From positions 1-64,000 of the forward strand of contig BCIJ01000024.1 of the NCBI GenBank assembly GCA_001599935.1: a DNA stretch of 64,000 nucleotides, written 5' to 3'. Shown piece after piece: positions 46,457 to 58,815 of the stretch; position 1 is the first letter of the stretch, and each line of letters starts with the position of its first letter. The notes beneath the pieces are model-generated. The model saw nothing but the letters and a program-made list of their open reading frames with translations. It was not told the origin of the DNA and searched no databases. Source of the DNA: Holtermannia corniformis (Eukaryota > Basidiomycota > Tremellomycetes > Holtermanniales). The position numbers and the translations under genes were made by a program.

Positions 46457-48013
46457 ATGCCGTCCCATACTCAGATTGCCGCCATCGTCTCGCAGCACCA
46501 CAGCTCGACAGCCGCTCAGCCCTACCCATACCATCATCCCGCACGCTCAACCGGCCGCATAGGCAAGGCATCAGAGCTCGAAGGGCTAGCCATGTCGGGT
46601 CCTGCATTCGACTACGGCGCGACGCAACCCGCACAAAAAGGCAAGGAGCCCGATGTCGAGTGGGAAAACGGTGTTGGGGAAAGTGCGTTCACGTACGACT
46701 ATGCGGAAGAGGAGGCTCAGGGGGAGGAACTCGTCGATGGTGAGCTAAAGTGTTCGGTAGTACGACCAGCTGATACTCGTCCAGTCTCATGGCGGTACAT
46801 CTCGCGTCTGTACATGCTTGTCCCCGTCGTCTCGCTCCTCTTCTTCACCGGCATGGTCCTACTTGTCGTGTTCGCCTGGTATGCCATCGAGACGTTACCG
46901 CACTCGGCTGACACCATCCCTCATAGGCCACCCAACAGGCGCGAACGACGCCAAGGCCAGAGCTATCCCCATCCCTTCCTGATCGCCCCCTTCTTCACCG
47001 GCCTCTTTGCGTCCTGCACGACCCAAACCCTGCGCATCCCTATCTACGTCGTGCTATCCTTCCTCCCCATCTCCTCCACCGCCCTCTTGTACCTCTCGAC
47101 CAGTCTCCACTCGATCGCACACGAAGCGCTGCGGCTACTCAGTATCACCATGGTTGCCCCCAGTCCGTCAAGCGGATTCCATTCGAGCTACTATCTCGGT
47201 CTAGGCTGGGGCGTGGCCGAAGTCGCTTGGGGGTTGGTCCAGGGCTGGGAACAGCTCAAGCTGTATGAAGACGTGCTCGGTGGGCCATCGGCAGATGCAG
47301 AGGTCGCTCTGTCGGAACCGGATCAAGACTTGACCCCAACAGCGCAGACCAGTGGGATTGACCAAGACCAAGATGATGACGCCAGCGACGGTATGAGCGA
47401 CTCTGGCTCATCAGCCAGCGTCGATACCCAAGACGAGGAAGAGCTCGAACGCAAAGTCGAGATTCTTGAGCGAATGCGAGGTCGGCGCGGTATGTCCACC
47501 TCGACACATGTCCACCACGACCTAACCGTTGCAGAACTCGAACAAATCATAGGTCTGCCCTATCCCGTACGTCCTCGGCCGTCCACTCAGCCGGCCGCTC
47601 ACGCACCCGGCAGAACATCCCAATCCCCCTTCACCTCCTCTGGCGGCTCGACACCCTTCTCCTCAACCTCGGTCTCACCCTCATCCTCTCGGCGTACTAC
47701 TACAACCCGGTCCCAATCTACCATCACCACGATCTACCGCGCACCGCCAGCTTGAAGCACAACCCGGCCATCTACCCTGAAAAGGAGGCCAGTCGGTTCT
47801 TGCCCCTCGTACTCGTCTTGATCATGCTGGTGCATGTCGTCGTCAGCCTTGTGTGGAAAGTTGTGGGACGCGTCGGTGTCGGCGCCGTGACGTGGGGTGT
47901 GAGTCGAGCGAGCGAGCAATGGACCAGCGCAACGTAGCTGACGTGCTCAGGGGCTGATCATTGCGCTCGGGAGTGTGTTTGCAGGTCTAGGCGCATGGGG
48001 CGGCGTAGTATAG
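46457..48013 (+). CDS. polytopic membrane protein of unknown function
   Basis: Exons are 46457-46739, 46785-46878, 46927-47566, 47614-47898 and 47951-48013 (1365 nt, 454 aa). The first two introns (45 and 48 nt) are multiples of three without stops, so retained forms would stay in frame. After a hydrophilic N-terminus come membrane spans: YMLVPVVSLLFFTGMVLLVVFAW, FLIAPFFTGLFASC, IPIYVVLSFLPISSTALLYLS and YYLGLGWGVAEVAWGLVQGWEQL (a patterned, conserved-looking segment). An acidic Asp/Ser loop follows, then LDTLLLNLGLTLILSAYYY, PLVLVLIMLVHVVVSLVW and a last span. I do not know the family by name. It is head to head with UBC9 and its stop is 14 bp from that of the TRAPPC11 gene. Confidence 0.7.
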
Positions 48014-48027
48014 CTATGGGATGCATC

Positions 48028-51000
48028 TTACGGCTTGACAAACACCAGCACCTCGTCCTGATCGCGCTTCAACTCGACCCTGTCCAACCGCGCATCCATG
48101 ACCCGGACCCGGACCTGCCTCTGCTCCGTCTCGCCATCGAGTACCGTCACCGTCGGCAGCGGACACCACCCCACATGCCCAACAGGCATCATCTCCATCC
48201 TCACCCTCCACTCCTGGCCAGGCAGTAGCAACGGCACCTTGACGTTCTCAGACCCAACCCATGCAAACGAGTCGCAAGTCGAGACTTGTAGCGTGAGCGC
48301 CGATGCGGGGATTGACGGGTGTGCGTTGGCGATACTCAGTTGGACGGAAAAGGGGACGTGAAGCTGCGCCGTGGGAGGGGCGTGGTATAAGACGTTGATG
48401 AAGCTCTCTTCGGCCGGTGGCAGGATGAGAACTGGAACTGGGATGCGGGTGGTCGTGGCAGGTCCATTGAGGTTACTAAGTCTATCAGCATGCATTCAGC
48501 AATGTAAACACTCACCTTCTCCAGACTATAACAAGATGCGCAGGACAGGGCGGCAAGGCGAGCGCAGTGTCCTCATCCTCCTCGCCAATGTCGAACCGAG
48601 CAATCACCCCGTACGTATCACCGGGCAGCCAAGCTTCAGACATGAGCATTTGGCTCGAAAGAATGGCAGACTCACTTTCCGGCAGCTCCGGCTGGCAAGT
48701 AGTGATCGAATCCGCCGTCAACCGAGCGCGTTGTGAGATCTACCGTCGTTGCTCAGCTTGGATCCGTTCGGGGCTCGTCAACTCACTTGCTCTTCTAGCG
48801 CAAGCGACTCGACAGTAATTTCCCTCGGACCCTCGGCTGACAGATACAAGCTCACAACAGCCTCACCCGTCTTGTCGAAAAAGTCTTCTGCGAATGCAGC
48901 TTCGCTGAGCAGCGGCGCTGGCGTCGTCTGCGACACGCGATAAGCCACATCCGAAGCAACACCAAACGGTAGCAGAGTCGGCACGGTGATTGTTCGTAGC
49001 GTCTCGTTAAAGTCGGTCGTGTCGTCGTCAGAAGTCGTCGCGGGTATAGAAGAGGAGATGGAGATGTCAAGGACCTTGTCTCCAGGTAGGCTCGTGAGCA
49101 GACTGATTTGGGTTGACGCGCTGGCCCTGGGCTCGACTCGACCGATTGGGATGCCTTTGAGCATACGAGAGGATGTTGCTTCCCCGATGGAGAGGACTTG
49201 CACTGCAGGCAAGGGTGGATTAGTCTCTGCCTCAGCCTGTCACGAGTCTAGCTCACAATCGTCATCTTCCTCGGTCGGCTGCAACAGCACAGTCACGGCC
49301 AGATCTAGAGCTCGATCGTCGTCATTCTGTACAACCACTTTGATGGAGCACGCTTCGCCAGCGTAGGCTGGCCCGTCGGTCTTGATCTCTACGCCAATGT
49401 CGTGTGGTTTCGATACCACCCTGCGTTTGTCAGTCGCTTGCGCCGCCCGACAGTGGTGACTCACGACAATACTGGCACCATTGCTGCGTCCCGCGCGCAA
49501 GCGATACTGCGCGCAGATGTCCAGTGCAGTAACGGCAAAACCTCCTTCACCACGACATTGATCATCCAAGATCCTTGCTGGATGGTGAATGTCAAGTTGT
49601 CAATCTAATAGAATCTCGAGTCAGTCTCTCCCAAGTCGTGTATCATCACCACATACCCCCACGTCTCCTTCCTGACCAACGACGAGCAAGCCCTGCACGA
49701 CGAGACCTTTGACACCGCCCCAGACAAGCCGTGCCTTGACATCCATCGGTGCCGTTGCCTGCGCGACTTCACCAACATCCACAAAGCTGCTGTCATCGGC
49801 AGATCCTTGGATGACGACTGGCGGACGGTCATCCGTGAAAGCGATCCGAACGTCCTTGATGGGCAATTGCGAAGTATCTCGCGCATCAAGGGCGACCTGG
49901 AACGCGACCTTGCTGCCGACGACAGTCGATGGGTGCCAGAACCCCGCCCGAACTCGGACTGACTACCGTTAGTGACTAGCTTTCGACGCGAAACACTACG
50001 TACACAAGGCAGAACCCTCTGGTAATTCAACGACGAGCGTCTCTTCTTTGCTCGGGGTAGTGGTCTGCGCAATTGAGCTTTGGTGCGCCGCGAAACATTT
50101 CACATACCTTGATGAGGTTGACGAGCTCCTCACCAAATTCGCCGTCCTCCTGACCCTCCGGTTGCCCCATTATCTCCAGCAAAAGTCGTGCCGCCGTCTC
50201 GACTGCACCGGTTCGCTGTGCGCAATCGTACCACAGCCTCCGGATATTGGCCACGATGGGATCCCATCGTTCTCGCTGATATGTCCTTGCGATCCGATCG
50301 AAGAATCTGCGAAGGCTCAGTATGGCGTGCAGCCAATTTGACGCCACTCACCGCATCGCCATATCCCATTGCCCGGAGTTGCTGTACGTTTCGGCGATCC
50401 GAAAGGCGATGAACAGCGCCAAGCGAGTTTGAGGTACCGGTTGCTCTTTGGTCAGCGAGTATGCTTTGGTGAATAGCTGGGGTCATCAGCTCGTGCGTCA
50501 TAGTCGCCGACTTGAACTCACCTCGACGATGAGTGCTGCGTGGGCGACTTTCTTCTCGTTCGCGAACCCAGGCGCGGCCGACACGTAGCCCGACGCCGCA
50601 CCAGCTTCCGAGCTCATTGCGTCGTTCTGCCACAGATCAGCCATCCGCTTTCGCCATGTCCAGTAGCAACTCACCTCGATCGCAAGAGCGTTATCAAAGC
50701 GCTTCTTGCGCTCAACAGAGCAGCACGCCGCCTTGTAAAAGTAATACCCAGGTCTTTGCAGCACATGCAGGGGGTTGATTGATGAAGTGGGAATGTTGGG
50801 ATCGGCAATGGACGTCGCCGTGCTGTGACTCGGCAGTGTGGGCGGAAGGAGTGCCGGCAGAGTCAAGTTTTGTGCGAGGCCTAGCTCGAGGAGTTCGGCA
50901 AAGATGCGGTATCTGTTGCGCTTCAGCTTCATTGAATCGCGCAGCCTTGAAGAACTCACTGCCTCGCAACCCAGCTCCAGAATTCAAACGTTTCCTCGCC

Positions 51001-52435
51001 AATGCCCCAGCCGCGCGACAGCTCCCCAAATCGATGCAAGTGCGTGTAGAAGTGGGTCAAAGAACGAGCGCCTTCGTTGCCATACAGGAAGAGCTTGCAG
51101 ATCTGGGCCAAAGTCAGGGAGGAACTGACCAAGGCCTGGATGATCTACCTTGATCGCAACGCAATCCGCCAGTACCTTGGCTTCAGCCCAGCGCTTGGTG
51201 CGTGGCGGCAGCGTACTCGTGGATCCAAACATCTTTGCAAGCTCTATCCAGCAATCTTCGTAGTGTCTCGTATCGATCAGCTGCGGACGAGAAACCGCAG
51301 ACCGCCGCGGACTGACCTCCTGGCTACCTCTGTCTCGCCCCGAACTTCGGCAAACCAGCCAGCTTTGTAGTCATAGCGCACCTGCCACCCTTGCGCACCC
51401 AGTCGTTTCTGGCCGGGAGATACCGGGCTGGGCGGCAGTGTTCGACCTCGCTTTCGCCGGATCTTTTTGGCATGCGCCGCATAGTATTCAATGCCAGCAT
51501 CGAACAGGGCGTCCTGCAGTGATGTGACAAACTCTGCGAGAGACGCCGGAGGCACCGGTGTCAGAACGAAAAGGGATGCTCGGGTGTCGAGATGCGACGA
51601 GCGACGGATCTGGGACAATCGAGTATCCAGACTTGGGTTGTCTCACGCACTGTCAACACGACATCTCAGACGCATGATGCACTGACCGAGCATCTCCCGA
51701 CTGGCCATCAACACGATTGTCAACTTGATGCCTCGATCGGCTAGCCGCTTCTTGCGTTCCGCAACCTCCTTGACCAGCTCGTCGTCCATCTCGCGTTCCT
51801 TGTCCTTGTCCTCGCTGCCGTCTGGTGACTCCCATAGCTTGAGAAAGAGTACAAACACGCTCGGTATGAGCTCGGCGTGTTTGCGAACCCATACGGGCGC
51901 TATCAGTCCGTCTGGATGAAGCGGTGAACCCGGCAGCAAAGGTGACAGGGGCGAATGTGGAGTAGGTGCTGCTATCGATCCAGATGAGTTCGGCGGCTGT
52001 GCCGAAACGACTTTGCGAGGAGGTAAACGGGCATTCTGCAATGCGTTAGTGAGTGAGCAGCCGGAGAATGGGCGTACTTTTTCTACCAACACGACTCTGA
52101 ACCGCCTCGCCTTGCCCTCTTTTTCCGCCCATACCTCTACCTTTGCTGTATACGGCTCAAGGGCCGCTCTGCAATCCTGCTTGAGCTGCTCAAAGTCGTC
52201 GAGCTCGGGTGACGGCGAGGGCGGCTCGGCCACGGGCTCTGTGGATCCGGTCTCATCACCAGTTGTGAGAACCGTGGAGCTTTCTGACGCTCGTCTCGAC
52301 GATGTTGCTGTTGCTGGGGCCGCTGAGAGTCCAGCAATGAACATCAATGGCCGGGGGTGCCCGAGGAACTGGGCGATTCAGCATGCTCCAGTGCAGCTGT
52401 GATGGTCTTCTCACCTCGTGAGGATACGAGTTCAT
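48028..52435 (-). CDS. TRAPPC11: TRAPPC11 (foie gras / gryzun-type) trafficking subunit
   Basis: Start ATG 52433-52435 (MNSYPHE, exon 52415-52435) joined to FLGHPRPLMFIAGLSAAP; stop TAA 48028-48030, with about 14 introns. The start resembles the N-terminus of animal TRAPPC11. The foie-gras region shows VWVRKHAELIPSVFVLFLKLWES, RGIKLTIVLMASREMLG, VRYDYKAGWFAEVRGE, HYEDCWIELAKMF, ICKLFLYGNEGARSLTHFY, YYFYKAACCSVERKKRF and FIAFRIAETYSNSGQWDMAMR. These helical repeats continue to DPIVANIRRLWYDC, and a beta-rich gryzun-like C-terminus follows (48028-50000). The protein is a subunit of TRAPP III-type complexes that activate Rab1/Ypt1 in secretion and autophagy. Interior splice junctions are not all confirmed; many motifs were joined by eye. 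Confidence 0.78.
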
Positions 52436-52738
52436 CTTCACGGACGCCCTGATGGCTCCCCCTTGCTTCTACTCTGCTCAGGATCGTTGTACAGTCAAGA
52501 GAAGCGGCCGCTACAGCAAGCAAGGTGAGGTTGCATCGTCTCTCACGTGTCAGCTTCCGTCTGTGCTCATCGACAAGCTGCAAGTGACTGACAACCATGC
52601 GCATCAATGTCAAAGATCTCGAAAGTGACATTGTGGCTGTAGAGATGTTGACTGTAGCTACACACTGTACGCCCGGAACCCACCGCAAGGTCGGTCGACG
52701 GCCTTGTGCGCAGCTCCGAGAGGTATTGATGGTGACAG

Positions 52739-54179
52739 AACCTCCTTTCCCTCTCTGACGAGGTCCTGTTGATGATTGCCGAGCATCTGACTGAACATGA
52801 CATGTTAGCTGATCGTACTCGTGTTGGCCACGCTCATGGTCTCCAGGTCACCGCCGGTGCTGATGCCCTATGGGCTGGGTACGACACCACTCGTCAATAC
52901 GAAAGACCCACTCGCGGGCTGGCATCAAGTTTGCCAGCGCCTGAGCAAGATCGGGCAAAGTTACATCGACCTGCGCATACCGTGCGGCTACAAACTGTAC
53001 AGATGGGGCCAGCAGGCGCCCTGGCAGGTGCAGGCAAAGATCCGGTGAGCGCGGGTCCTCGTCCAACGGTGGATACAGTGATCTGACGCGTCATCCTCAG
53101 CCGGCTTGATATCGTAGCATCCTCACCAGGCGGACAAGCGCTTCACTACAACGAAATCTGCTCAGCCTGTGCATTTACGCATCCTCGATGCACGATCGAC
53201 GTCAGTGCCATGCAGCTGGGTCTCGTAACACTACTTCAAGGCGCCACCAACCTCCAAGAGCTCACGATCTCGTCGTTCGGTACCACGTACGCCCGCTCCT
53301 ACTATGCTGAAGTCAACTGCTGCAAACTACTCGAACACTTTCGCCTACACGAGTCTCTGTTCCGGCAGCTGCGCAGTGTCGACATTGCGGTGGACTGCGC
53401 ATCGTGCGCCCGCAAGTGGCGGCACATGCTCTCGTCGGCAACGTCGCTCCAACGCTTGCGCGTGCTACTGCGTAGTAGCTTTAGCATGCTCATCCCATCC
53501 GGTCAAGTGCTGGCTCTGACCGAGCTCTGTATCGATATTCCTGCGGGCGACTCCATGTCGACTTTGATCCCTTTGCTGGCAGCTTCGTGTCCTTACCTCG
53601 AGGTCCTGATGGCGCCTCGCATGACATGGACGTCGGGCTTCAAGCTCGCGCCTGTGTCGACTTGTCACGCGATCATTGACCCAGTCAGCCAGAGCGTCCT
53701 AGGGTGGTTGAACGATGTAGATGAAGGAACAGTGCACCCGGTGAGTCACCGCGCGGAAAGACACGGCGGTGCTGATGACTCTCCAGTATATCGTTGCCGA
53801 TCTCCTCGTTGCATTCACCCACCTGCGCATCGTCGACATCGGTATCGTCGCAACCCCCAGTAGCGATCTAGTTCGCCCCGGCGCAGCCCGTGCAGCGTCA
53901 TACGCCTCGACTCCTTCAAGTCGCCTCGTTCAACTCTCGAAGACCTCGCGCGGGCTCACCGACTGGAGCGGCTACGTCGCCAGCGTGACGGCTGCACAAC
54001 AAGCGGCCGCGCTCGAGTTGGCGAGGCACCTTGTGACGCTCCAGCGCGTGTTTCTCTGGACCCATGAGCACGTTGGAGGGTCTCTCGTAGCGGCCGGCTT
54101 TCAGAGGTGGGAGTGGTCTATCGAGTGGTCTTCCAAGGACGGCGTCGGATTGCCGCAAGCCACTCGAGTCCTTCTTTGA
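52739..54179 (+). CDS. F-box protein with leucine-rich-like repeats
   Basis: The clearest exon order is an F-box exon from 52739 (NLLSLSDEVLLMIAEHLTEHDML), a following exon ending 53044 (VCQRLSKIGQSYIDLRI and YRWGQQAPWQVQAKI), then 53101-53740 and 53787-54179 (TGA). The start codon and the junction between the first two exons are not resolved; an ATG at 52597 is one candidate. The body has leucine-spaced segments (LLQGATNLQELTISSF, FRQLRSVDIAVDCASC, TSLQRLRVLLRSSF, LTELCIDIPAGDSM, LRIVDIGIVATP), as in LRR-type F-box receptors of SCF ubiquitin ligases. The substrate is unknown. Confidence 0.6.
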
Positions 54180-54560
54180 CGACAGAGATTCTCCGGCCGC
54201 AACAGATAGCTGATTTAGCTGCTGATGACCTAACGACTAAAATCCCCCTCTGTAGGTAGGCAAGATGCCAGTATTGATGAACATGTGCAGATTAAATGTT
54301 CCGCGCTACCATCTCCGAAGGAGTGACTCATTATAGATGACGCTAGTGCCGTCTCAAGCCTCTCGAGAGTGAAACTCCATCGGAGGTGTCGCATCGCCTC
54401 CTTGCACTCCAAAAGGCACTCCTGACCCTTTGTGATGGTCATTCCAGAGATCGCCGTCTCTCCTTTGAAATTGCGGCTGCGAACCGTGGGAGCCGTCTAC
54501 TGGCGCTATAGATATCTTGGTGAGCGTCGCTAGGTGACACCATCCCCCGCAGTCCATACC
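54180..54560. other. intergenic gap, 381 bp
   Basis: This separates the F-box gene from the CPL1-like gene and should contain the latter's promoter. There is no gene or repeat. A short minus-strand frame here has no protein-like signal. Confidence 0.4.
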
Positions 54561-55341
54561 ATGCGCCTACTCGCCTTTGCTTCACTCTTGTCACTCTTTT
54601 CCACATCAGTGCTCGTCGCGGCCCTACCGGCCGACACGACGAGTTTGAACGCAACGATCGCGACACCTGACGTCGTCGATGTCATTGACCTCGAGAAGCG
54701 CACGGGCTATCGAAAAGGGACGTGGCAGAACAAGAAGGGCAAGTGGGGTAAATGGGGCGAGACGTCGGAGAACAAGCACTGTACGAGCACGACCAAGCAA
54801 CGGTGCTACAACAAAGGCAGCTCTTGCAGTGAGTCGCGTCGAAAAGAAACCCTGTCTGTGGCTGACACTGCTAGGCTCGAAATGCGTGTGCGTACCGGTC
54901 GAAAGCAGCGGGTACAAGAAGAAGCGCGACGCGACGTATCGCGACAACCTGTGCGCTGCTGGCCAGACGGCCTGTCGCGTCGACAGTGGCGGCGTGACAG
55001 GATTCGAAGGACGGTTCGAGTGCTTGGACCTGAGGACCAACATTGAGTGCGTCGCGATGACGCGTATGACCAGTCGTTGACGATGACTCAGATCATGCGG
55101 TGGTTGTGTGGCAGAAGGCCTAGGCCAGGACTGCTCGGCCATCCCAGGTGTGGTGAGTCTTTACCCGCCGATTGCTTGCAACAAGGCTCACACTGGGTAG
55201 AACGAAGTCTCGTGCGTCAACTCGCGCTGCGTGATTGGGTCCTGCCTGTCATCGTGGAGTCTGATCCTCGATGGCACGGTGTGTGACCCGAACGATACCG
55301 ACTTTACTGCCGATGGGGCACAGAGCGCGGTACAGGAGTAG
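54561..55341 (+). CDS. secreted protein with CPL1-like cysteine-rich domain
   Basis: Exons are 54561-54828, 54875-55046, 55092-55152 and 55201-55341 (642 nt, 213 aa). ATG 54561 was chosen because it begins a clear signal peptide (MRLLAFASLLSLFSTSVLVAA). A short pro-like region ends at a dibasic LEKR (possible Kex2-type site), then a basic Trp/Gly/Lys segment (TWQNKKGKWGKWGE). The C-terminal domain has the CPL1-like pattern: CAAGQTAC, FECLDL, ESCGGCV, GQDCSAIPGV, then SCVNSRCVIGSC and a final Cys. Such domains occur in basidiomycete secreted proteins; the biochemical role is not settled. The exact cleavage is inferred. Confidence 0.85.
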
Positions 55342-55454
55342 TTGCGAGCATGCGCTCTCAATGGACAGTAAACATAATGCGACGGTAGACAGCAGTGTAT
55401 GAAAGGACAATGGACACTGCCAAGCCTGGATCCTGCCGCCACCTCTTGACGCCT

Positions 55455-56542
55455 ATGCGACCTCCACCGCCGCCGCAGCCAGTGATCACGACGATTGCCA
55501 TGGACTGTGTCAACGCACTGGACATTGTGAGCCCAGTCAGCGATGTGAATGTACACGCTGATCGCAGTGCAGACCGTGGACAAACTCCAGCTCCGACCGA
55601 CGCTCCGTGCGCTCCTGTACGCAATCTTCTTCCACCGGACGCTAGCTCCCGTCGAGCCGCAGACGTTTGCATTCGTAGACACGCATGTGGTGCGCCCTAG
55701 CTAAAGTCTGTACGATACCAAACGGCTGACGGCCAAAGGCGTGCGCACCGTCAAAGGCCATCGATCAAGAGGTCGAAAGCAAGGTTGAGAGCTTTTATCA
55801 GGCTTTCGCCGGTGGCAAGTCGTCTGGCCAGGTACGTACCATCTGCGCGCTACTGGAGTTACGGTGCTGATGAATCATAGATAGCAGTCGTGTTTCAGCA
55901 GAAACGGCCCAAGAAGTCATGGTTCACCGTCACCGAGGTCTGTGCTGGTTTCGTTCCCTTGCAGACAGCTCAACGCCGAGCCCGCTTCACCTGTAGAGGA
56001 ATGTTGCCATACTAACGCCGCGTAGGAACAAGTCCCATGGGAGGAACATCTCATCACCGTGCACCTAGCGCAAACACCACAACCAACAGCCCTTCCGAAC
56101 GCTCTACTCCAGCTGGTCCGTTTCTGCTCGGAAAAAACATTGCACGTCCCAGCGTTATCGAATAGTTCTGTTCGTCCAGATCACCTCTGCATGCACCCAA
56201 GCCACTAACGGCCAGCAGGAAACCAGCCCGTTGACTCATACCGTGCGTCGCCCGTTGTTCGCGCATGACGCTCACCCTGGTTCACAGATCATGATCCAAC
56301 CGCCACCACCATCCGATCTTTTTCACCCACCGCAATCGCCGCCTTTACCACCGCGTCTCACCTCGCCTCCGCCGTTGAGTGAGAACGCAGCCGGCGGGAT
56401 CTTTCCCCCGCGCGCACGGTCGCAATCCCCCGGCCCGGCACTAGGCTACCTGGACCAGGTCAAAGGCGGCGTCAAAGCTGTCGGCCAGGGCGTCGGATGG
56501 GGTGGCAGGGCCGTAGGCGCCGCGTTTGGTGGGCGGGGCTAA
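55455..56542 (+). CDS. ATG101: autophagy protein ATG101, with Pro-rich C-terminal extension
   Basis: Exons are 55455-55506, 55568-55689, 55739-55831, 55881-55937, 56026-56169, 56219-56242 and 56288-56542 (747 nt, 248 aa). The HORMA-fold core shows ITTIAMDLQTVDKLQLRP, LRALLYAIFFHRTLAPVEP, QTFAFVDTHV, AIDQEVESKVESFYQAF, KRPKKSWFTVTE, EQVPWEEHLITV and HVPALSNSSETSPLTHTIMI, the usual order of the family. ATG101 pairs with ATG13 in the autophagy-initiating Atg1/ULK complex. The last exon adds about 80 residues: a poly-Pro/Ser region (PPPPSDLFHPPQSPPLPP) and a Gly-rich tail ending AAFGGRG. That tail is longer than in animals; whether it is common in this fungal group is not visible here. Confidence 0.87.
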
Positions 56543-56737
56543 TGTTGGCTCCTGGTTGTTGTAACGGGTGCGGTGCGGAATCTTATACTTGCGTCGATAC
56601 TTTACTTGGCTGAAGTGCTACGCGTCCAACCAACGCTATTCTATCAGTTCCCAGCAGCTCGCGTCAAGATTGCAGCGTGAGCCTATCACTATCATACATG
56701 ACATGTCGCCGCACAACGGTAGTCCCAGTTCCTCGTC

Positions 56738-58815
56738 CTATTCCTGCGCTTGTTCCTGCTCCTGCTCCTGCTCCTGCTCCTGATCCTGATCCTGCTCACC
56801 ATCGCCATCGCCATCGGCCTCAACCTCGACCTCGGCCAACGCGGCCCTCAACCGACTCATAGCCTGAAACATCAATCCGGCCCTCTGCGTCTCCAGCGAA
56901 CCACTTCCCTGCCCCTCACCCGCCATAACCGCCGTGTGCGTAATGACCTCTTGGGCCTTTCTCTCCACAGCGGCAAAGACGTCTCTGAGCGCTGCGCGCC
57001 ATGAATCCCAGATCAGGATAACAATGTGCGATTCGATCGCTTCGCTCACGCCTGTACCGGCTAGACGGGCACCGTGGATCGTCGTGCCCAGGTGCGAGGT
57101 CGCGGGCGTGACGGGTGGTGCTGGGAACGTGAGGATTGTGGTTGTGCGCGAGAGGAGCGCGAGCTGGGGGAGGGTTTGGGAAGGCGCGATGGAACATGTA
57201 GGACACGTGATCAGTGCGTGGATTAGTCGCAACGACTGGCTGAGCGGGGAGAGCAGGGACAGCGTGTGCGGCGTCGCCGTGCCTTCCTTGTGCTCGAGAG
57301 GGTTCTGGGCCAGTAGCCACAGTAAATGCGGGACGCGGGAAAAGTGCGCGCACGGAGGCGGGTAGGCAGCTTGGAGGTGCAGAGCGCTGTTTGGGTCCGT
57401 GCTGGACCCCGGTTGATCGTCGGGACCAGGCATGGCGTGGCTGAGATCGAGCAGGGCGAGGTGCGGATCGATCCCAGAGCCTTCGACCATGTGTTCTGAT
57501 TCATGGTGGTGGTGATGGTGGTGGCCGGCCGCGCCTTCGGTCATGCTAAAGATTGCGTCGCGGAGCGCAGAGGTCGATTGCGGGTCCATGTCGGCCGTCG
57601 AAGTAAACGTGTGATCGCCCGGGGGAGGAAAGTCGTCGGTCGGGTACGGGACCATGGCTTGAGCGGCTGCTTGCGCTTGTTGCGCTTCAGGCGAGAACGG
57701 CAGGCTGGCGACAAAGGACGCCAGAGGGAGATCGGCCAAGTAGCCGTCAATGTTGATCAATTCAACCTAGAGTCGAGGCTCAGCCGCAGTCTGGAACGAG
57801 GAGCCACTGCGCACCATCTGATCATCGCTCATCCCGCGCAGATCCTCAACCTCGTCCTCACCGAGTCCCATCCCGAGGTCCATGGCCATGGCCATGCGCA
57901 TCGTGTCGGTGCCATCGAGGTGGTGAAGCTTGCGCTTGCGGCCGCGACCGAGATGCTGGTCGTGGTGGCCTGACTTTGGCTGGGTCCGGCGCCGCTGGCG
58001 AGGCGCGTAGACGCACGGCCAGTTGCCTTGAGCGCACCGGGTGCACGTCGGGCGATCCCCCGAGCATTTCTACAGCGCATCAGCGCTGCATCCAATCTCG
58101 CGCACAGGGTGGCAACCGACCTGTTTCGCGGCGTGGCACAGATCGCACGCTGCGCGCCACATCAGCATCTTGCATCTCCACCGGTACCCGACGCACCCTT
58201 GCGGATACTCGGCGGCCTAGCGTAGCCCTCTTCCTCTTGCTGCTGGGCCTGCTGCTGCTGCTGTTGCTGTTGCTGCTGGACCAGGCCCTCCATCTGCTCC
58301 TCATCTTCGGTCCGGTCATGCTCGTGCAGCGACTCGTTGGCTTGCGACTGAGCCCGGTCGCGCGCGGCTTCGGGCCAGTCGGTGTTTTGCTGGTAGTGCT
58401 CGGTCAGGGCCGAGACGGACGAGAGGAGCGGGTCGGTCGGGTCGTGTTGCGGTTGCTGCAGGTCGTCTCTGCATAGTGTTAGCCGTGTGGGTAGCGTAGT
58501 GCGGTATGGGTTGTAAGTCCAGGGTAGGAATCTCGCAAGCCGCAACAGCAACATCAGTCGTTACGACAACGCATGGCGATGCAGCGCACGCAACCAACGA
58601 CAGCAGCTACACTCGATGCGCATCCATCGCTGCATAGCATGCACCCGGTGCGCACTCCATCGCGCGAACCAAACAGTGGCCAAGGCGGGAAGGGGACCAG
58701 GATGGTTAACACCCCTCGCACACTCTATATCGCCGACTCGTCCCGCCGGTCCATCCACCCGTCTCGAGCGAGCGAGCACGACGACTCACGTTTGGTAGTG
58801 GGATAGGAACGACAT
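56738..58815 (-). CDS. Zn2Cys6 (Gal4-type) transcription factor with Gln and Glu-Gln tracts
   Basis: Exons are 58790-58815, 58197-58468, 58121-58149, 57815-58069 and 56738-57766 (1611 nt, 536 aa). After MSFLSHYQTDDLQQPQHD and a poly-Gln run comes the binuclear zinc cluster ACDLCHAAKQKCSG followed by C-x2-C and a last Cys (RPTCTRCAQGNWPCVY), built across two introns, then a basic linker (RQRRRTQPKSGHHD). The middle contains a His run (about seven) and the C-terminal half looks helical (LRLIHALITCPTC, IVILIWDSWRAALRDVFAAVERKA). It ends in a Glu-Gln alternating tract. It is a DNA-binding regulator; targets are unknown. The first intron (58469-58789, 321 nt) is long for this genome. Confidence 0.87.

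Noticed and set aside
55358..55682. Minus-strand frames with a hydrophobic stretch (SMAIVVITG), first taken for a small membrane protein or protease
   Set aside because: The plus strand of the same bases encodes the conserved first exons of ATG101 (RALLYAIFFHR), so these are antisense shadows.
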